A stretch of 64,000 nt of DNA from Bacteroidota bacterium (lineage in GTDB: Bacteria > Bacteroidota > Bacteroidia > 2-12-FULL-35-15): positions 744,001 through 808,000 of the forward strand of contig JADKIU010000002.1 of assembly GCA_016722565.1 (NCBI GenBank), given 5' to 3'. Both the position numbers and the translations under genes were made by a program. Under the pieces are notes generated by a model that saw only the letters and a program-made list of their open reading frames with translations, was not told where the DNA came from and searched no databases. This document shows positions 52,255 to 61,270 of the stretch, one piece after another (position 1 is the first letter of the stretch; each line of letters begins with the position of its first letter).

Positions 52255-52968
52255 ATGTCGAATCAAACATTCGCTTTTAAACAGTTCAAAATAGTACAAG
52301 ACAAGTGTGCTATGAAAGTAGGCACAGATGCTGTTTTATTAGGCTCCTGGGTAAATGCTTCCAACGCAAAAACCATTTTAGATATTGGCACAGGAACGGG
52401 CATCATTGCCTTGATGCTGGCACAAAAATCGTCTGCACGTATTGATGCAATTGACATCGACTTAAATGCATACATTCAGGCAACCGAAAATGTAAACAAT
52501 TGTAACTGGAAAGATCGGATTGAAGTACATCACATTTCTTTACAACAATTTGCGAAAGAAAGTGATCATAAATACGATTTGATTGTGAGCAATCCTCCTT
52601 ACTTTGTTGATTCTTCAAAAGCTTCAGAAGAATCGCGCACCAATGCTCGCCATACCGACCAACTTCCTTTTAAAGATTTATTGGATGGCGTATTGAAGTT
52701 ATTAAGTCCAACCGGAAAATTTTATGTAATCCTACCCACGAAAGAAAGTGAGTTATTCAAAGAAGCAGCGGAAAAAAACAAATTGTTTTTGACCAAAGCA
52801 ACCCGCATTATTACCCGCACCGATAAACCTGAAAAGAGAATGATGATGCGCTTTGAATTTATTCAACGTGCCTTTTCAGAAGATTCCATTACCATCGAAA
52901 AAGATGAGAGACATTCGTATACGGATGAATACAAGGAATTAACGAAGGATTATTATTTGGCATTCTAA
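52255..52968 (+). CDS. trmN6: tRNA1(Val) (adenine-37-N6)-methyltransferase
   Basis: A 237-residue SAM-dependent methyltransferase that modifies A37 of tRNA-Val. The family N-terminus FAFKQFKIVQDKCAMKVGTD is present, with the SAM site ILDIGTGTGIIALML and the catalytic motif SNPPYF. The ATG at 52255 fits. The stop is followed after 1 bp by an array of 8-bp repeats. The 196-bp gap upstream holds a degenerate CCATTTACC-type repeat. Confidence 0.93.
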   Translation: MSNQTFAFKQFKIVQDKCAMKVGTDAVLLGSWVNASNAKTILDIGTGTGIIALMLAQKSSARIDAIDIDLNAYIQATENVNNCNWKDRIEVHHISLQQFAKESDHKYDLIVSNPPYFVDSSKASEESRTNARHTDQLPFKDLLDGVLKLLSPTGKFYVILPTKESELFKEAAEKNKLFLTKATRIITRTDKPEKRMMMRFEFIQRAFSEDSITIEKDERHSYTDEYKELTKDYYLAF

Positions 52969-52969
52969 T

Positions 52970-53025
52970 AGGTGACTAAGTGACTAGGTGACTAGGGAAC
53001 TGAGTGACTAGGTGACTAGGTGACT
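52970..53025 (+). repeat. Array of seven 8-bp units, left boundary of the four-helix-bundle cassette
   Basis: Units of the type AGGTGACT with single-base variants (AAGTGACT, AGGGAACT, GAGTGACT) repeat with an exact 8-bp period. The array starts 1 bp after the trmN6 stop. The opposite-orientation array at 53474-53505 closes the cassette. Confidence 0.92.
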
Positions 53026-53104
53026 AAGGGTGAAGGGAAAGGATATCCGATTATAAGTATTTATTTACCGGCTAGATGGGGCAAACCTTGGATACATTTG
53101 CCGA

Positions 53105-53479
53105 ATGAGACCACACAATAATCTAATCGTTTGGCAAGAATCCCTTCATTTAGTTAAAAACATTTACTTGCTATGCGCGAGCATACCTGACTCTGAAAAA
53201 TTTGGATTAATATCACAATTGAAACGCGCTTCTGTTTCGGTTCCTGCTAATATTTCAGAAGGTGCTGCAAGAAACAGCAAAAAAGAATTCATTCAATTTC
53301 TCTATATTTCTTCTGGCTCATTAAGTGAAGTCGAAACGTTAACTACCATCGCAGTTGAGTTGAATTATATAAATGCAAAAGAGTTTGATAAAATAGAAAA
53401 ACAAATGAATAAAATAAGCGCTCTTCTACAAGGTCTTATTAATAAATTAAAATCCGATACGCCCCCCAAAACCACCTAG
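53105..53479 (+). CDS. Four-helix-bundle protein, S23/Avd-like
   Basis: A 124-residue helical protein of the family first seen in intervening sequences of 23S rRNA genes (S23) and related to the Avd helper of diversity-generating retroelements. Hallmarks: NNLIVWQESLHLVKNIYLL, FGLISQLKRASVSVPANISE, GAARNSKKEFIQFLYISSGS and LSEVETLTTIAVELNY. There is no reverse transcriptase nearby. The gene is enclosed by inverted arrays of an 8-bp repeat; its stop codon TAG lies inside the first unit of the right array. This suggests a small mobile or dispersed cassette. Function not known. Confidence 0.9.
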   Translation: MRPHNNLIVWQESLHLVKNIYLLCASIPDSEKFGLISQLKRASVSVPANISEGAARNSKKEFIQFLYISSGSLSEVETLTTIAVELNYINAKEFDKIEKQMNKISALLQGLINKLKSDTPPKTT

Positions 53480-53505
53480 TCACCTAGTTACCTAGTCACC
53501 TAGTC
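53474..53505 (-). repeat. Array of four 8-bp units, right boundary of the four-helix-bundle cassette
   Basis: Units ACCTAGTC, ACCTAGTT, ACCTAGTC, ACCTAGTC are the reverse complement of the left array. They supply the stop codon of the gene and end 3 bp before the stop of the convergent dehydrogenase gene. Confidence 0.92.
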
Positions 53506-53508
53506 ACT

Positions 53509-54834
53509 TTATACTTCTTTCTCCACAAACGTTACTCCCAGTGTTTCCAATTCTGCCAACACCGGTTCGTAAATTTCTTTTGAAGTAGGAATCGTTACTC
53601 CTCTTGCTTTTATTTTTCCTTGTAAAATTAGTTTTGATACAATTGCTAATGGCAAGCCTACCGTTTTTGCCATCGCAGTATAAGTTTGGTCTTCTCCTTT
53701 TACAACCAATGACGATGTAATTTTTTTAGTTTGTCCTTTCAATGAATATTCAAACTCATGTTGCATCACAATCATGTCTTTGTCGTTTTCCTTCAACAAC
53801 CACTTTTCTTCCAATAAATCTTGTAAAATTTGAGCAGGAGTTGCATCCTTCAATCGAATTTTTCTATCTGTCATAATTTCCAACCATTCGATTTTTTTCA
53901 ACGCTTCTGCATCCATTTCATTCCCCATAAAAGCAATCAACTTTTCTTTTACAGATTGTTTCCCTTGCGGTAAAAATGCTTCTAACAATTGTTTGTACGT
54001 CAACGAATCAGATGCTTCAATTTTATACGTATCATCTGTCAAGCCTAACTTAACAAATACATTCCACGCTTTGCAATACCCCGGCATCCGCAATGTTCCA
54101 CGCAGCATAGTTGGAATATTTTCAATGTTATACAGTTTTCGATACGACAAAGAATCGCGATTCGCATACGCATCAAAATTTCCAAAACCTTCTACTACAA
54201 CCGGACAAATTTGTGTAAACAATCGGTTGTAAGGAATGTATTTATATTCTCCGTTTTCAATAAACTGTGCAGTACCTTGTCCGGCTAAAATGACATTGCG
54301 CGGATTCCACGAGAATTTATATCCCCACGGATTATCATTGCTCTCCGGAGCAACCAAACCACCACAAAACGATTGAAAAGAAGTCAATTCACCACCTTGG
54401 GCATGAATGTGATCAATCACCTTCATGGCAGACGCGTGATCAATGCCCGGATCCAAACCAATTTCATTCATCAAAATAATTCCGGTCTCTTTTGCTTCTG
54501 CATCCAACTCTTTCATTTCCTTAGAAACATAAGAAGCTGTTGCTAAATGCTTTTTAAATTTCACACAATCTTTTGCCACATTCATGTGCATAAATGCTGG
54601 CAACATCGAGATCACAATGTCTGCGCGTTTAATTTCTTCCTCGCGCTGTTGATCATTATTGATATCAAACTGAATAGCACGTGCATTCGTATGCCCTGCT
54701 GTTTTTTGTTTTACCAAATCCAGCGAAACATCGCCAACGGTTACATTCCAATTTTCATTTACCGAATGTGAAAGTAAATAATGAATGAGTGATGAAGCGG
54801 AACGACCTGCTCCTATGACTAAAATATTTTGCAT
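53509..54834 (-). CDS. Saccharopine dehydrogenase-family protein
   Basis: A 441-residue NAD(P)-binding enzyme of the saccharopine dehydrogenase/reductase family (NILVIGAGRSASSLIHYLLS; IVISMLPAFMHMNVAKDCV; GLDPGIDHASAMKVIDHIHA). It acts on saccharopine or a related amino acid adduct in lysine metabolism; whether for degradation or synthesis cannot be told. The length fits the C-terminal half of the bifunctional plant enzyme. The stop abuts the 8-bp array, and a pair of 27-bp-type repeats lies upstream. Confidence 0.88.
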   Translation of the reverse strand: MQNILVIGAGRSASSLIHYLLSHSVNENWNVTVGDVSLDLVKQKTAGHTNARAIQFDINNDQQREEEIKRADIVISMLPAFMHMNVAKDCVKFKKHLATASYVSKEMKELDAEAKETGIILMNEIGLDPGIDHASAMKVIDHIHAQGGELTSFQSFCGGLVAPESNDNPWGYKFSWNPRNVILAGQGTAQFIENGEYKYIPYNRLFTQICPVVVEGFGNFDAYANRDSLSYRKLYNIENIPTMLRGTLRMPGYCKAWNVFVKLGLTDDTYKIEASDSLTYKQLLEAFLPQGKQSVKEKLIAFMGNEMDAEALKKIEWLEIMTDRKIRLKDATPAQILQDLLEEKWLLKENDKDMIVMQHEFEYSLKGQTKKITSSLVVKGEDQTYTAMAKTVGLPLAIVSKLILQGKIKARGVTIPTSKEIYEPVLAELETLGVTFVEKEV

Positions 54835-54890
54835 AAAAGTTTAAAAATTTTGCCAAAGATAGTAATTAACATCTTACTTTCTTCTCAACT

Positions 54891-54957
54891 GTCATCCCGT
54901 GCTACGACACGGGATCTGCTTATTACAGGGAGATGCCGTGTCGTAGCACGGCATGAC
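54891..54957. repeat. Gene-free pair of inverted 27-bp repeats
   Basis: The left copy at 54891-54917 starts GTCATCCCGTGCT; the inverted right copy at 54931-54957 starts AGATGCCGTGTCG. They are 13 bp apart. Relative to the GIY-YIG boundary repeats each differs by a few bases, and the right copy has compensating changes in both arms of its own hairpin (GCCGTG/CACGGC). The element lies between two minus-strand genes. Confidence 0.88.
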
Positions 54958-54973
54958 GTTACGAAGGATAATA

Positions 54974-56464
54974 TCACCTCAACAAATACCGAACATGATT
55001 TTGTATCCAGTTTAAATGCATAAACTCTCCGGGGGTGGTTGCTTTGTGCTTGCGTTGCTGTGCTTTTTTTACTAATTCTTCGAGCAACCTATTTTTATCA
55101 GAAGGCTGTTGCAGCAACAGAATGAACTCTTGAAATAAATCCAGCACATGCGCTTGCGTTAATACGTTTACCACGATCTTATCTTCGAGCAAATTCGCAG
55201 CTTTGGCAAATTGTTTTTTAAGAATTAACCATTTTAATTTCAACACCAAGGTATCCTCTAACGATGCCAGCGCATTCTCCGTTTTTCTTACTTTCTTAAT
55301 ATATTCCTCCACCTGGTTCATTAAGAAATCAATGTCCATTTTAAAGGTTTGCGGAAATGTATCGGAGATGATACGCGCCTTTTGAACATAGGCAAAAGGA
55401 AGATTTTCCAATTGATTGTTTTCCTTCAAAAAGGTGATAAACAAATTGTTGGTGGCATTCGCTTCTGCAAAACGACCAGTCATGCATTGCGCTGTGGTCA
55501 AATTAAAATACAGCGTTTCTGTTTTGTATACTTTCAATACCGAATCATTGTTGTTTACCAATGCCCATGAATCGTTCATAAAATGATAGGCTTCTTCAAA
55601 TTCACAACGGTTGAAATGAAAAAACATGGTGATGTTATTGAAATGAAAATGCTGAAACTTGGTATAATTCACTTTATAACTCAGTAATGGTGTTTCGGAG
55701 TGTTTGGCAAATAACTTTTTAAAGGCTGTTAAATGCCTACTCACCACTTGCTGATAATGCAAATAATCTTGTGAGCCTAACTTATAATACAAGGAAATGT
55801 GGTGATAGCACATTAAAAAACGAGGGTATGCTTTATGTTTCTCAGCAAAATCTTTTATAAGAGCGAGTTCCGCTTTTGCGGCTTTTATCCCTTTCACAAA
55901 ATTAATTTCGTATATTTTTCGAGACAAAACAATACAGCGGTTCATATCGTTTTGCAATACTGCAGCCTTTTCTAAACGCTCAAACAAAGGTTTATTTCGT
56001 TCCAACCGATTGAAGGATTGATTTAAAAAGATGAGCTGATCTAAAATATCCGGCAAGAGTTCAAAAATATTTTTTCGCCAACATTCCTTTTCTAATTCCA
56101 GTAATTCCTTGTAGGCGCCTTCTTTGTTGGTGGCGGATGTAATGTTTTTATTGCGAAATAAAATCAACTGTTCCGGTGTTAGCAGTTCTCCCGATTGGTT
56201 GTCGGAAGTCGATTTTAACAATTCATCATGGATTTTTTTACGGAGTTTGAAATACCTGTTTTCTAAAACACCGTATTCTGATTTATCTTTAGAAGATCCA
56301 TATACCGAAGCAACAGCATCTGAATTTTTAAAATTCCGATTGGTACATGCTTGCAAAAAATGTATGAGTTTCAATCCTACAGGCGAATCTTTAAACTTAA
56401 AACTAAGCTCAGAAGCTTCTGTTTCATTCAGTTTTTTAAAGTCATCGTACAGTTTTTTATTCAT
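54974..56464 (-). CDS. Hypothetical helical-repeat protein
   Basis: A 496-residue cytoplasmic protein, almost fully alpha-helical, with pairs of amphipathic helices that resemble tetratricopeptide-type repeats (FNRLERNKPLFERLEKAAVL, FAEANATNNLFITFLKENNQ). There is no signal peptide, transmembrane helix or catalytic motif. I do not recognise the family. It stands alone on its strand between a repeat pair and the divergent DUF423 gene. Confidence 0.7.
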   Translation of the reverse strand: MNKKLYDDFKKLNETEASELSFKFKDSPVGLKLIHFLQACTNRNFKNSDAVASVYGSSKDKSEYGVLENRYFKLRKKIHDELLKSTSDNQSGELLTPEQLILFRNKNITSATNKEGAYKELLELEKECWRKNIFELLPDILDQLIFLNQSFNRLERNKPLFERLEKAAVLQNDMNRCIVLSRKIYEINFVKGIKAAKAELALIKDFAEKHKAYPRFLMCYHHISLYYKLGSQDYLHYQQVVSRHLTAFKKLFAKHSETPLLSYKVNYTKFQHFHFNNITMFFHFNRCEFEEAYHFMNDSWALVNNNDSVLKVYKTETLYFNLTTAQCMTGRFAEANATNNLFITFLKENNQLENLPFAYVQKARIISDTFPQTFKMDIDFLMNQVEEYIKKVRKTENALASLEDTLVLKLKWLILKKQFAKAANLLEDKIVVNVLTQAHVLDLFQEFILLLQQPSDKNRLLEELVKKAQQRKHKATTPGEFMHLNWIQNHVRYLLR

Positions 56465-56544
56465 ACTTAAAATATATGTTCTAAAAATAGAAAATTAGAA
56501 TCATATCTAAAATTAATGCTTTGTTTTTTTCTTACATTTGTTGC

Positions 56545-56952
56545 ATGCAAAAACGTTTTCTTTTATTCAGTGGGTTTTCAGGAGCAATTGGTGTTGCCTT
56601 GGGCGCCATGGCTGCGCATTTCTTAAAGTCGAAATTGGAAACCGGCTTAATTACCGAAGCCAATTTACAAGCGTTTGAAACAGCTGCAAGATATCAACTC
56701 TATCATAGTTTGGCACTTTTTGCCATTGCCATATTTGTGGAGAAATTCAACGATAAATTGATTGCCAAAGCAGGTTATTGTTTTATGGCCGGCATTGTTT
56801 TGTTCTCGGGTTCTCTTTATCTATTAACGACCGCTAAACTCATGGGCCTTGGCGATATGCGTTGGCTGGGTCCGATTACTCCTATCGGAGGTTTATTCTT
56901 TATTACCGGCTGGGTATTGATTGCTTTTGCCGGAATGAAGAAGAACAAATAA
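56545..56952 (+). CDS. DUF423 family membrane protein
   Basis: A small inner-membrane protein of about 135 residues with four hydrophobic helices. The family block GFSGAIGVALGAMAAHFLKS, AARYQLYHSLALFAIAIF and GSLYLLTTAKLMGLG is clear. The ATG at 56545 is preferred to an in-frame TTG at 56521 because it matches the family start MQKRFLLFSG. The function is unknown. It is followed 22 bp later by a carboxypeptidase gene, probably co-transcribed. Confidence 0.9.
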   Translation: MQKRFLLFSGFSGAIGVALGAMAAHFLKSKLETGLITEANLQAFETAARYQLYHSLALFAIAIFVEKFNDKLIAKAGYCFMAGIVLFSGSLYLLTTAKLMGLGDMRWLGPITPIGGLFFITGWVLIAFAGMKKNK

Positions 56953-56974
56953 CACTTAACAATTATTTTTCTAT

Positions 56975-58465
56975 ATGACGAATTACGCTAAATACAAAGG
57001 AATGATGCGTAAAATAGCCGACATTCAATATGCTTCTGCTGTTTTAAACTGGGATCAAGAAACATATATGCCTCCCAAAGGCGCCACATTTCGCGCACAA
57101 CAACTTTCTACATTAGCAGGGATTGGTCATGAATTAGCGACTTCCAAAGAACTGGGGGAAATTTTAAATGCACTATCGGCTGATGCTTCTCTTTCTGAAA
57201 AAGAAAAAAGAAATATTAAGCAGTCGTTGAAAAATTATAACGACAACCTCAAATACACAACAGCATTTGTTCAGGAATTGAGTCAAACCATCTCAGAAAC
57301 ATTTCAAGCTTGGCAAAAGGCAAAAGAAGAAAACAACTTTGAATTGTATGCACCTCATCTTGAAAAACTCGTAAAACTAAAACGGGAAGAATGCAAGCTA
57401 CTAGGAACCTTTGCACATCCGTATGATGCGTTGTTGAATCAATATGAACCGGGAGCAAAAACGGCCGACTTAGAAACACTCTTTTCCGATGTTAGAAGCC
57501 AACTGGTTGCTTTTGTTAAGAAGATTGCAGAGAAGCCACAAAACAACGATGCCTTTATGTTTTTGACGTACGATAAAACCAAACAATGGGACTTGGGATT
57601 GGACTTGTTAAAACAAATGGGGTATGATTTTGAGGCGGGTCGACAAGATGCCTCTTCTCATCCGTTTACAACCAACTTCAGTTCGCAAGATGTGCGCGTT
57701 ACTACCCGCATAAACGAAAACGATTTGAATGAAATGATTTGGAGTTGCATTCATGAAGGTGGGCATGCGTTATACGAGCAAGGACTTCCTGCTGAAGAAT
57801 ACGGTTTACCGTCCGGAGAATATGTTTCTTTGGGCATTCACGAATCACAATCGCGTTTGTGGGAAAATAACGTGGGGAGAAGTTTAGGTTATTGGAAAAG
57901 CAACTTTTCAAAACTACAAACGGCTTTCCCGAACAATTTAAAAACAGTCACCTTTGAAGACTTTTACAAAGCGATGAACATTGTAAAACCTTCTTTGATT
58001 CGGACATCCGCAGATGAATTGACTTATCATTTTCATGTATTGATTCGTTTTGAAATAGAAAAAGCCTTGATTGAAGGCACGATTGAGGTGAAAGACTTGC
58101 CCAATTATTGGAATGCCAAGTACAAAGAGTATTTAGGACTGGACGTGCCAAGCGATTCAAAAGGCGTTTTGCAGGACATTCATTGGAGTCATGGTAGCTT
58201 TGGCTACTTCCCTACTTATTCATTGGGTAGTTTTTATGCCGCACAGTTTTATGCACAAGCAAAAAAAGAGCTGAAAGGTTTAGAAACAGAAATTGAAAAA
58301 GGGAATATGAAACCGCTATTAGAGTGGTTGCGAGAGAAGGTTCACCGCCATGGTAAGTTTTATTCAGCCGAAGAACTATGCATTGCAATCACCGGGGAGA
58401 AATTGAATTTCAAATATTTTATGGATTACGCCACCAATAAGTATACAGCGCTTTACAATTTGTAA
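56975..58465 (+). CDS. M32-family metallocarboxypeptidase
   Basis: A 496-residue cytoplasmic zinc peptidase that trims C-terminal residues from peptides. The zinc site HEGGH (HExxH) is in CIHEGGHALYEQG, with the downstream glutamate in ESQSRLWENNVGRS. The length matches the thermostable carboxypeptidase Taq family. The ATG at 56975 fits the family start (KYKGMMRKIADIQYASAVLN, WDQETYMP). Confidence 0.94.
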   Translation: MTNYAKYKGMMRKIADIQYASAVLNWDQETYMPPKGATFRAQQLSTLAGIGHELATSKELGEILNALSADASLSEKEKRNIKQSLKNYNDNLKYTTAFVQELSQTISETFQAWQKAKEENNFELYAPHLEKLVKLKREECKLLGTFAHPYDALLNQYEPGAKTADLETLFSDVRSQLVAFVKKIAEKPQNNDAFMFLTYDKTKQWDLGLDLLKQMGYDFEAGRQDASSHPFTTNFSSQDVRVTTRINENDLNEMIWSCIHEGGHALYEQGLPAEEYGLPSGEYVSLGIHESQSRLWENNVGRSLGYWKSNFSKLQTAFPNNLKTVTFEDFYKAMNIVKPSLIRTSADELTYHFHVLIRFEIEKALIEGTIEVKDLPNYWNAKYKEYLGLDVPSDSKGVLQDIHWSHGSFGYFPTYSLGSFYAAQFYAQAKKELKGLETEIEKGNMKPLLEWLREKVHRHGKFYSAEELCIAITGEKLNFKYFMDYATNKYTALYNL

Positions 58466-58639
58466 AGGACTATAAGCTGGTAGCCCAACTATTTATCAAC
58501 AGGTTTTTCGATATTTTAATTCATATAAATACCGCAACTATTTGTTTGTCAAGAATTTAACATAATACCACAACTCCCCCTTTTAAAGTTAAAAAATATA
58601 ATTCTAGCGAAAAAATCCCCTTTCATTCCCTATTTTTCT

Positions 58640-58647
58640 TAATTTTG
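58640..58647 (+). promoter_or_regulatory. Candidate -7 element of pckA
   Basis: TAATTTTG matches TAnnTTTG, 43 bp before the start codon. No clear TTTG at -33. The rest of the 225-bp gap 58466-58690 shows no other clear element. Confidence 0.4.
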
Positions 58648-58690
58648 GGCTTTCATTTTTAAAAAAAACACTAACACTAAAAAATCAGAA

Positions 58691-60304
58691 ATGAACGAAT
58701 TTGGAATTAAGGGAAAGAACTCAAGTATCGCTAGTTTAGGACTTGAAAACGTATCCGCAGCGTATTGGAATTTAAATGCAGCTGAATTAGTAGAAGAAAC
58801 GATTGTGCGTGGCGAAGGAATGCTCACCGACTCAGGAGCATTAGCAGTAGATACTGGTGAATTTACCGGACGCTCACCAAAGGATAAATTTATTGTAGAA
58901 GATTCAAAAACAAAAGACACCATTTGGTGGGGCGATGTCAACTTTAAATTTGATGCGGCTAAATTTGATTCCCTTTACAACCGCGTTTGTGCTTATTTAT
59001 CAGGAAAAGAAGTGTATGTGCGTGATTCATACGCTTGCGCTGATCCGAAATACCGTTTAAACATTCGCGTTGTAACCGAGTATCCTTGGTCAAACTTATT
59101 TGCAAACAACTTATTCTTGCGTCCTACGCATGATGAGATCATGAACTTTGAAGCAGAATGGACCATCATTTGTGCTCCCGGCTTCAGAGCCAACCCTGCT
59201 ATTGACGGAACACGTCAACACAACTTCACCATTTTAAACATGACGAAAAAAGTTATTTTAATTGGTGGTTCTGGTTATACAGGCGAAATCAAAAAAGGAA
59301 TTTTCTCATTATTGAATTATATTTTACCTCACGAAAAAGGAGTTTTATCCATGCATTGCTCTGCAAACATTGGTAAAGATGGTGATACCGCTATCTTCTT
59401 TGGTTTGTCAGGTACTGGAAAAACAACCTTATCTGCTGATCCAAACCGTGGTTTGATTGGTGATGATGAGCATGGCTGGAGCAACGAAGGCGTTTTCAAC
59501 TTCGAAGGTGGTTGTTATGCAAAATGTGTGGATTTAACAAAAGAGAAAGAGCCTGAAATTTTCGGTGCAGTGAAATTTGGTGCGTTGTTAGAAAACATCG
59601 AATACTACGAAAACACCTCCACCGTTGATTTCTCTAATATTTCAAAAACAGAAAACACCCGCGTTGGTTACCCAATCAACTTCATTCAAAATGCTGTTGA
59701 ACCGTCTGTAGGGAATGTTCCAAAAAACATTTTCTTCTTAACCTGCGATGCGTATGGTGTTTTACCTCCAATTTCGAAACTAACAACCGGACAAGCAATG
59801 TACCACTTCATTTCTGGATATACGGCTAAAGTTGCCGGAACGGAAATGGGAATTACAGAGCCTACATTAACTTTCTCGGCTTGTTTCGGAAAAGTATTTT
59901 TACCGTTACACCCTACAAAATATGCAGAGTTAATGGGTAAAAAATTAAAAGAAAACAAAGTAAACGTTTGGTTAATTAACACAGGATGGTCAGGTGGTTC
60001 ATTTGGTGTTGGTAGCCGTATGAAATTATCATACACCCGTTCAATGATTACTGCAGCGTTAACCGGCAAATTGGATAGCATTAAATACGAAACACTTCCT
60101 GTATTCGGTTTACAAGTGCCAACGGAATGTCCGGATGTTCCTGCTGATATCTTGAACCCTCGTAAAACTTGGAAAGATAAAGATGCTTACGATGCTACAG
60201 CAAATAAATTAGCTGCATCGTTCAACAAAAACTTTGAGCAATACGCAAGTGCTGCAAACGAAGAAATTTTAGCTGCTGCCCCAAAAGCTGCAGTGAATGC
60301 TTAA
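58691..60304 (+). CDS. pckA: Phosphoenolpyruvate carboxykinase (ATP)
   Basis: Converts oxaloacetate to phosphoenolpyruvate, the committing step of gluconeogenesis. The 537-residue protein shows EFTGRSPKDKFIVED and the kinase-1a loop GLSGTGKTTLS, followed by GDDEHGWSNEGVFNFEGGCY and the adenine-binding region. The length matches the ATP-dependent enzyme. It has a terminator at 60401-60430 and an 8-bp repeat array beyond it. Confidence 0.97.
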   Translation: MNEFGIKGKNSSIASLGLENVSAAYWNLNAAELVEETIVRGEGMLTDSGALAVDTGEFTGRSPKDKFIVEDSKTKDTIWWGDVNFKFDAAKFDSLYNRVCAYLSGKEVYVRDSYACADPKYRLNIRVVTEYPWSNLFANNLFLRPTHDEIMNFEAEWTIICAPGFRANPAIDGTRQHNFTILNMTKKVILIGGSGYTGEIKKGIFSLLNYILPHEKGVLSMHCSANIGKDGDTAIFFGLSGTGKTTLSADPNRGLIGDDEHGWSNEGVFNFEGGCYAKCVDLTKEKEPEIFGAVKFGALLENIEYYENTSTVDFSNISKTENTRVGYPINFIQNAVEPSVGNVPKNIFFLTCDAYGVLPPISKLTTGQAMYHFISGYTAKVAGTEMGITEPTLTFSACFGKVFLPLHPTKYAELMGKKLKENKVNVWLINTGWSGGSFGVGSRMKLSYTRSMITAALTGKLDSIKYETLPVFGLQVPTECPDVPADILNPRKTWKDKDAYDATANKLAASFNKNFEQYASAANEEILAAAPKAAVNA

Positions 60305-60400
60305 TCAGATTTCGTTTTTATTAAAAAAACAAGACTGATACGTCCTGAGAAATACTGGACAGAATGAACTACTCTGGTTACATTTAAATTATTTATAGAA

Positions 60401-60430
60401 AAGCCTTTCCGAAATGGGAAGGCTTTTTTA
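60401..60430 (+). terminator. Rho-independent terminator of pckA
   Basis: AAGCCTTTCC and GGGAAGGCTT pair with a 5-nt loop and one wobble pair, followed by TTTTT. Confidence 0.87.
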
Positions 60431-60450
60431 TTTCCGTTTCTCTTCCCCTA

Positions 60451-60530
60451 ATCACTTAGTTACTTAGTTACCTAGTCACCTAGTCACTTAGTTACCTAGT
60501 CACTTAGTTACCTAGTCACGTAGTTACTTA
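60451..60530 (-). repeat. Array of ten 8-bp units upstream of rsmE
   Basis: Ten units of the GTTACTTA/GTCACCTA type repeat with exact 8-bp period, in the same orientation as the array at 53474-53505. No gene is enclosed. The array ends 13 bp before the -7 motif of rsmE. Confidence 0.93.
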
Positions 60531-60543
60531 GGGCCTTTTTTCC

Positions 60544-60551
60544 TACCTTTG
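60544..60551 (+). promoter_or_regulatory. Candidate -7 element of rsmE
   Basis: TACCTTTG matches TAnnTTTG exactly and ends 5 bp before the ATG at 60557, implying a leaderless or very short-leader mRNA. The -33 position would lie in the last repeat unit of the array. Confidence 0.5.
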
Positions 60552-60556
60552 CACCC

Positions 60557-61264
60557 ATGCATTTATTCTACACCCCTGATATCACAACAGACACTTATAC
60601 CCTCAACGAAGAGGAAAGTAAACACTGTGTTCGAGTTTTACGCTTAAACGAAGGCGATAAAATTCAATTGATTGATGGAACAGGCGGATTGTATGAAGCA
60701 GAAATCATTGATAGCAATCCGAAACGCTGCTCCGTAAAAATCATTGACACGAAAAAAGAAGTAGGTAAACGCAATTGGCAGTTGCACATTGCCATTGCTC
60801 CGACCAAAAGCATGGATCGCCTTGAATGGTTTGTGGAAAAAGCAACCGAAATGGGCATTGATGAAGTATCGTTAATAAACTCTATAAATTCGGAACGCAA
60901 CATTGTAAAGACCGAACGCATTCAAAAAGTGGCCATTTCGGCCATTAAACAAAGTTTAAAAGCCTATCTCCCAAAAATCAACGAAGTGGTTAACTTGAAA
61001 ATTTTAATCGCTCAAGCGAAGAATTTTAAAGGAGAGAAGTTTATTGCGCATTGTCAGTCGACAGGATTACCGCACATGAAAACACGTTACACTCCAAAAC
61101 AAAATGCATTGGTATTAATCGGACCCGAAGGAGATTTTACGATTGAAGAAGTAAAATTGGCGTTGGACAATGGGTTTAAAGAAATCAGTTTAGGGGAAAG
61201 CCGATTGAGAACCGAAACTGCTGCGTTGTATGCCTGTGCCGCGCTGAATGTAATAAACGAATAG
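60557..61264 (+). CDS. rsmE: 16S rRNA (uracil-1498-N3)-methyltransferase
   Basis: A 235-residue SPOUT methyltransferase that modifies U1498 of 16S rRNA. It shows the N-terminal PUA-like domain (EEESKHCVRVLRLNEGDKIQ) and the knotted SAM site (ALVLIGPEGDFTIEEVKLAL, ISLGESRLRTETAALYACAA). The length is typical. An 8-bp repeat array lies on each side of the gene. Confidence 0.96.
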   Translation: MHLFYTPDITTDTYTLNEEESKHCVRVLRLNEGDKIQLIDGTGGLYEAEIIDSNPKRCSVKIIDTKKEVGKRNWQLHIAIAPTKSMDRLEWFVEKATEMGIDEVSLINSINSERNIVKTERIQKVAISAIKQSLKAYLPKINEVVNLKILIAQAKNFKGEKFIAHCQSTGLPHMKTRYTPKQNALVLIGPEGDFTIEEVKLALDNGFKEISLGESRLRTETAALYACAALNVINE

Positions 61265-61270
61265 CATCCT

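Noticed and set aside
53105..53479. Four-helix-bundle gene as part of a diversity-generating retroelement
   Set aside because: There is no reverse transcriptase, template repeat or variable repeat in the window.
52970..53505. 8-bp arrays as a CRISPR array
   Set aside because: Units are 8 bp in direct succession with no unique spacers, and no cas genes are present.
54829..55023. Open frame of 64 codons between the dehydrogenase and helical protein genes
   Set aside because: It spans both inverted 27-bp repeats and overlaps the end of the opposite-strand gene.
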